NCBI GenBank assembly: GCA_039613835.1
Contig: CP154827.1
Coordinates: forward strand, 273,501 to 337,500
Direction: 5' to 3'
From: Acetobacteraceae bacterium
GTDB lineage: Bacteria > Pseudomonadota > Alphaproteobacteria > Acetobacterales > Acetobacteraceae
Length of the DNA stretch: 64,000 bases
The position numbers and the translations under genes are program-made. Numbering within the stretch: position 1 is the stretch's first letter; each line of letters starts with the position of its first letter. The notes below the pieces were generated by a model. It was not told the origin of the DNA and ran no database searches. It worked only from the letters and a program-made list of their open reading frames with translations. Below are positions 60,301 to 64,000 of this stretch, piece by piece.

Positions 60301-61451
60301 TCAAGCCGTTAGAACGCCGAGATCCTGCGCGGCTTTTGCGAAGGCGGTGAGGGCAGTGTCAATCTGGGCCGGGCTGTGGGGCGGCCATTACCGAGCAGCG
60401 AAGCAGAGGCCGGTCATCCGGCGTTGCGGGTGGCAGAGACAGATTGACGTAAACCCCAAGCTCCAGAAGTCGATTCCAGAAACCCGCGGCTGTCGGGATA
60501 TCCGGCAAAGTGACAGCGACAACCGGGCTGACATGCTGGCTGACGGAGAGGCCAAGTTTCTTCAACCCCGCATGAAGTTGCCAGGCATTCTGCGTCAGTT
60601 GCGCCCGCAAATGGGGTTGCGCCTGAGGGGCATCGAGAGCGGCCCCTGAGGCGGCGATAATGTCAGGCGGCAGAGATGCGGTGAACATATATGGCCGTGA
60701 TGCCAATCGGATCATCTCGACGCCGTCATGGTTCGACACGCAATAGCCGCCAATCGTCCCGAGACTTTTGGAAAATGTGCCGATGACGAAATCCACATCG
60801 TTTTCACAGCCATCCTGCTCAGCAACGCCGCGACCATTCTCGCCCAGAACGCCGAAAGAATGCGCTTCATCAACGAGAAGCCAGGCGCCGTGCTTCTTTT
60901 TGACCTCAGCAAAAGCGCGCATCGGGGCGACGTTTCCGGTCATGGAATAAACGCCCTCAATCACGATCAACTTGGCGCCTGGATGGTTCTTGACGCGGCT
61001 GAGCCGTTTATCGAGATCCGCCGGGTCATTATGTCGAAAGCGGATTACCTGCGCATTACCGAGGCGACTGCCATCATAAATACTGGCGTGACTATCAGCA
61101 TCAATAAAAAGAATGTCATCCTTACCCGTAAGCGCGGAGATACGACCCAGATTGGCTTGATAACCGGTTGAGAAAATTATGCAGTGCCACCGCCTGAAAA
61201 ATGCGGCAAGTTTATTTTCAAGTTGGGGATGCAACCCATTAAGTACCATTGGCAATACGTGAGCCCGTTGTGCCCACCCCCTCTTCTTGGAGGGTTTTGA
61301 CGGTGGCGGCGATCGCTTCCGGGCACTGGCTGAGGCCGAGATAATTATTCGTCCCGAAAAGGAGGGTTTCCCGCCCCTCAATCAAACCGATCGTGGCCGA
61401 GAGGGGGCGTTCGATCACCACGTCAAACGGGTTGCGCGGCGTGGCAGTCAT
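60301..61451 (-). pseudogene. spt: Serine palmitoyltransferase-like enzyme, two frameshifts
   Basis: The first enzyme of sphingolipid synthesis (alpha-oxoamine synthase, PLP). ATG 61451; NNYLGLSQCPEA and GTTGSRIANGT are in one frame. The shift near 61245 leads to HPQLENKLAAFF, LLVDEAHSFGVLGENGRG and TFSKSLGTIGGYC, where the PLP Lys sits. That last motif matches serine palmitoyltransferase rather than BioF or Kbl. A second shift near 60378 leads to the last 30 residues and TGA at 60301-60303. One-base lesions in C-rich runs, so errors are possible. Confidence 0.85.
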
Positions 61452-61629
61452 TATTTTGTCTCCATTGCGCTTCAGGCTACGTCGTATCCGAGGATCGAGG
61501 CAATCCGCTAAGCGTGACCAACTCTCGATCCTTTATGTTGGCTGCGCGTCAACCCAAGCTTTTAGTGATGTGACGGCATGGCGCGCAGATTTGACGTGTC
61601 CGTAAAGCGCGACAGAACCGGGTTCGATG

Positions 61630-63390
61630 TCAGGCTGCGGAACTCTCCTCTTGCGCAAACTGACCCGCCAGATACATGGCTTTTGCCTTCGCGCGGGTTA
61701 ATTTACCTGACGATGTTTGCGGCAGGGTGTGCGGCGGCACCAGGACAACCTCCACGTCAACACCGTGACGACGGCGGATGACGCTTGCAATATTGTCTTT
61801 CATTTCCGCACGCGCCTCGACGGAGGTAAGACGGCATTGCACGAGGGCAAAAATTGACTTGCCCTTTTCCGCCTCGATCGAGAATACGGCAACATCACGT
61901 GAGCGCACCCCTGTGATGGCGGTTTCAACCGACCACTCAATATCCTGTGGCCAGATATTGCGCCCATTGATCACCATCAGGTCCTTCGCCCGTCCGGTGA
62001 TGACAACCTGACCATTCAGCATGTAGCCGAGGTCACCTGTATCAAGCCAACCATCGGGGAACAGGACAGCATGCGTCTCCTTCTCCCGACCGAAATAACC
62101 GGTCATCATGCTTGGACCCCTGACGTAAATCGTCCCGATGGCTCGGTCCGGTAGGGTTTTGCCCTCACTGTCCCAGGCTTCAATATGGTGGCCCGGCAAT
62201 GCATGGCCGCAGACGACAAATGTCCGCTTGGGCGATTCTGAATTATTGACACCGCACGCGAACTGCTCAGTCTCAAGATGTTTCAGATCAATCGTGTCAG
62301 CGAGAATACCATGTTCAAGCGGCGCGAAACTGATGGCCAGGGTGGTTTCCGCCATGCCGTAACTGGCGACGAAAGCCTTGCTGTCAAACCCATGGACTTT
62401 GTAATTTTCAGCAAAATCGCCGAGGATATGCGGCCTGATTATATCACCGCCAATTCCGGCAACGCGCCAGCTTGACAGATCAAGACCTGACGGCGGCGGA
62501 CGACGGGCGCAAAGCTCATACCCGAAGGACGGGCTATAGGCGATTGTCCCTCGATTGCGGGAGATGAGGTCAAGCCAAACCTGAGGACGACGCGCAAATT
62601 CCCGCGTGGGGAGGAGGTCCGTCGTCAATTGGCAGCTCATCGGTGTCAGGAAGAAACCCATGAGCCCCATATCGTGATAGAGCGGAAGCCAGGAAACACA
62701 GCGATCCCCGGAATCTTTTACCTGTAAACCGTATTTTGCGATGGCGTGGGCGTTGGCAAGCCCGGCTTTCTGCGTGGCGGCGATTCCCATCGGGAAACGT
62801 GTGCTCCCGGATGAGAATTGCAGATAGGAGATGTCTGTCTCGGTCAACTCCGGAAGCGCGCCGGTCTCCGCCGCGGGGAGGGCGAGGAGCTCAGCCGGAC
62901 TGCCCCCGAAGACAAGATGCATGTCCCGGACAATCTCTGCTGTCCAGCTCCCGATCAGCTCCGGAATGACGACGGCCCTTGCGTCCGCAGCCTCAACCAT
63001 ACCGCGCAGGGTGGCGATATAGGCTTCGCGACCGCCGAAAGCGACAGGAAGGGGCAGGGGGCCGGGATAAGTCCGGCATATTGGCATCCGTAAAAGATAC
63101 GCGCGAAATCACCATCACTTTCCGCGATGATGGCCACACGGTCAGATTTCTTCAGTCCAAGCGAAAAGCTTGTGCGCTGTTTCAATAGCCTGTTCCCGTA
63201 AACGGGCATAGGGCAGGGCCTCAATCAACTGTCCGCGGCCATTATAAACATTATAGCCGGACTGACCGAGCGCGGCGTAATCCAGCGCATCGCTAAACGT
63301 TTTAAACGCACCATAGGTGCGCGCCTGACCAGAATCTGTAGGAACGAAGCGTCCTGCCGCACCTCCGGGCTCGTTATTTTACAATCCTCA
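61630..63390 (-). pseudogene. Fatty acyl-AMP ligase (acyl-ACP synthetase-like), frameshifted N-terminus
   Basis: The main frame from 63087 to 61630 (485 codons) is intact. It has the adenylation motif LQFSSGSTRFPMG, WLPLYHDMGLMGFF (the HDMGL mark of FAAL), GMAETT, DGWLDTGDLGYM and the SGKLTRAKAKAM tail. The N-terminal part is in two other frames: DALDYAALGQSGYNVYNGRGQL to about 63150 and SDRVAIIAESDGDFARIF to about 63060. No clear start codon is seen above. FAAL proteins load fatty acids onto ACP; here it would feed the serine palmitoyltransferase. Confidence 0.85.
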
Positions 63391-63455
63391 ACCAAAGTTT
63401 GGTTCCGTTCCTCTCATACATAAATTATTGTCTGAAATGCGTGAAGCGCGTCTTT

Positions 63456-64000
63456 TTAGACCGAGCGAGACAGATATTCAATGATTGCCTGCGCCGCATC
63501 GGATGTAGAATCGGCTTCATCATGGTCGAATGTTTCCTGCATATAGCGTATTTGTTCATCACGATATGTATCAGGATGGCGCGCATTTCTGAGCAACACC
63601 ATGGCAAGTTCAGCCGGGGAGACGATAACGTCGCCTAACGTCCAACTGCGATAGTTTGGATTATTGTGCCATTTTGTATCATGTGCATTCAGGAAGATGC
63701 AAGGGCGTGGCCGGGTGATGAACTCGGCAACCTGGCTGCTGACATCGCCAAGATAAATGTCCGCGGCCAGCGTATAGGTCATGTCGACGCTGCGCATGCT
63801 GCCCGGGTCAATCAACATGTGCGCATGCGCGCGATATTGCTCAGTCAACTTCTGCCCCTCCTCGCGATGACGGTTGAACAACCTGTAATGCGGGGCGAAT
63901 ATCAGATTGAAATGGGTCTGGTTCGCAAAATACTCCAGCACGTCGCGCCCGAAGCGACGCCACGACGATAACGCGCGAGAGAAATGCGGGTTGTAAACCA
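63456..64000 (-). CDS. CDP-glycerol glycerophosphotransferase-like protein, 5' end outside the window
   Basis: The C-terminal 180 residues of a larger protein; the frame is open to the right window edge. YNPHFSRALSSWRRFG, FAPHYRLF, IDPGSMRSVDMTYTLAADIYLGDVSSQVAEF and PCIFLNAH follow the CDP-glycerol:polyglycerophosphate transferase pattern (GT-B fold). It ends in LSRSV. The family transfers glycerophosphate or similar units onto surface glycans. The acceptor is unknown. It precedes the fatty acyl-AMP ligase on the same strand. Confidence 0.65.
   Translation of the reverse strand, partial: VYNPHFSRALSSWRRFGRDVLEYFANQTHFNLIFAPHYRLFNRHREEGQKLTEQYRAHAHMLIDPGSMRSVDMTYTLAADIYLGDVSSQVAEFITRPRPCIFLNAHDTKWHNNPNYRSWTLGDVIVSPAELAMVLLRNARHPDTYRDEQIRYMQETFDHDEADSTSDAAQAIIEYLSRSV

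Noticed and set aside
1..64000. Insertion sequences, prophage genes or CRISPR arrays as a cause of the gene damage.
   Set aside because: No transposase, integrase, phage structural gene, Cas gene, terminal inverted repeat pair or spacer-repeat array was seen.

Overview
The window looks like a piece of chromosome from an acetic acid bacterium (Alphaproteobacteria, Acetobacteraceae). The signs are the protein family signatures, the fabD-fabG-acpP-fabF-mltG order, acetic-acid-bacterium-type TonB receptors, a ceramide/sphingolipid gene set (serine palmitoyltransferase, fatty acyl-AMP ligase, lipid kinase, fatty-acid hydroxylase) and the alphaproteobacterial form of HslV. No rRNA, tRNA, CRISPR array, insertion sequence or prophage was recognised. 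Assignment below the family level cannot be made from this sequence.

The housekeeping genes are intact: class II DAHP synthase, a nicotinate phosphoribosyltransferase-like gene, gltX, pssA-psd, gloB, plsC, hslVU-sufE, rpmI-rplT-pheST, lpxB, ygfZ, bioB, an M13 peptidase, and fabD-fabG-acpP-fabF. Accessory and envelope genes are broken to an unusual degree. About 20 loci carry frameshifts, in-frame stops or internal deletions. Many frameshifts are single-base and some lie in homopolymers, so sequencing error could explain part of them. The in-frame nonsense codons (in hisI, an inositol monophosphatase-like gene, a sensor kinase, a TonB receptor, a PepSY protein, a nucleotidyltransferase and a Tam41-like gene) and the missing cores (mltG, a MlaE/MlaF-like pair, lptG) cannot be homopolymer errors. 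They suggest a lineage under relaxed selection, for example host-associated.

Layout. 1-1109: 5' part of a HAD hydrolase on the minus strand. 1.4-4.4 kb: DAHP synthase, NAPRTase-like gene and a small protein. 4.5-12.7 kb: gltX, phospholipid synthesis, a dead class A beta-lactamase, gloB, DUF2125, plsC, DUF218. 12.8-16.6 kb: two adjacent dead hybrid histidine kinases. 16.6-25.0 kb: hslVU-sufE, a Cys-repeat secreted protein, rpmI-rplT-pheST, lpxB. 25.0-31.0 kb: ygfZ with a dead hisI, then a decayed cyclase/Mla-like lipid-transport operon. 31.0-35.4 kb: a decayed iron-uptake module (DUF3325, PepSY, DUF3649, divergent TonB receptor). 35.4-40.3 kb: bioB, a ferritin-like protein, a lipoprotein, M13 peptidase. 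40.3-46.4 kb: a dead HWE-type kinase, an orphan betaine-binding-like protein, a second damaged TonB receptor. 46.5-50.7 kb: fatty-acid synthesis operon with an mltG remnant. 50.7-53.0 kb: SYLF protein, dead IMPase, small membrane protein. 53.0-63.4 kb: the lipid island. 63.4-64.0 kb: 3' part of a CDP-glycerol glycerophosphotransferase-like gene.

The lipid island is the most interesting part. A glycosyltransferase, a NTP transferase, a fatty-acid hydroxylase, an LptF/LptG-like pair and a metallophosphoesterase form one tightly overlapping minus-strand block. Next to it are a diacylglycerol/ceramide-kinase-like gene overlapping a gene that resembles mitochondrial Tam41 (phosphatidate cytidylyltransferase), and then serine palmitoyltransferase and a fatty acyl-AMP ligase. 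The kinase/Tam41-like pair suggests a route to a CDP-activated lipid within a sphingolipid locus, although most genes in the island now carry lesions.
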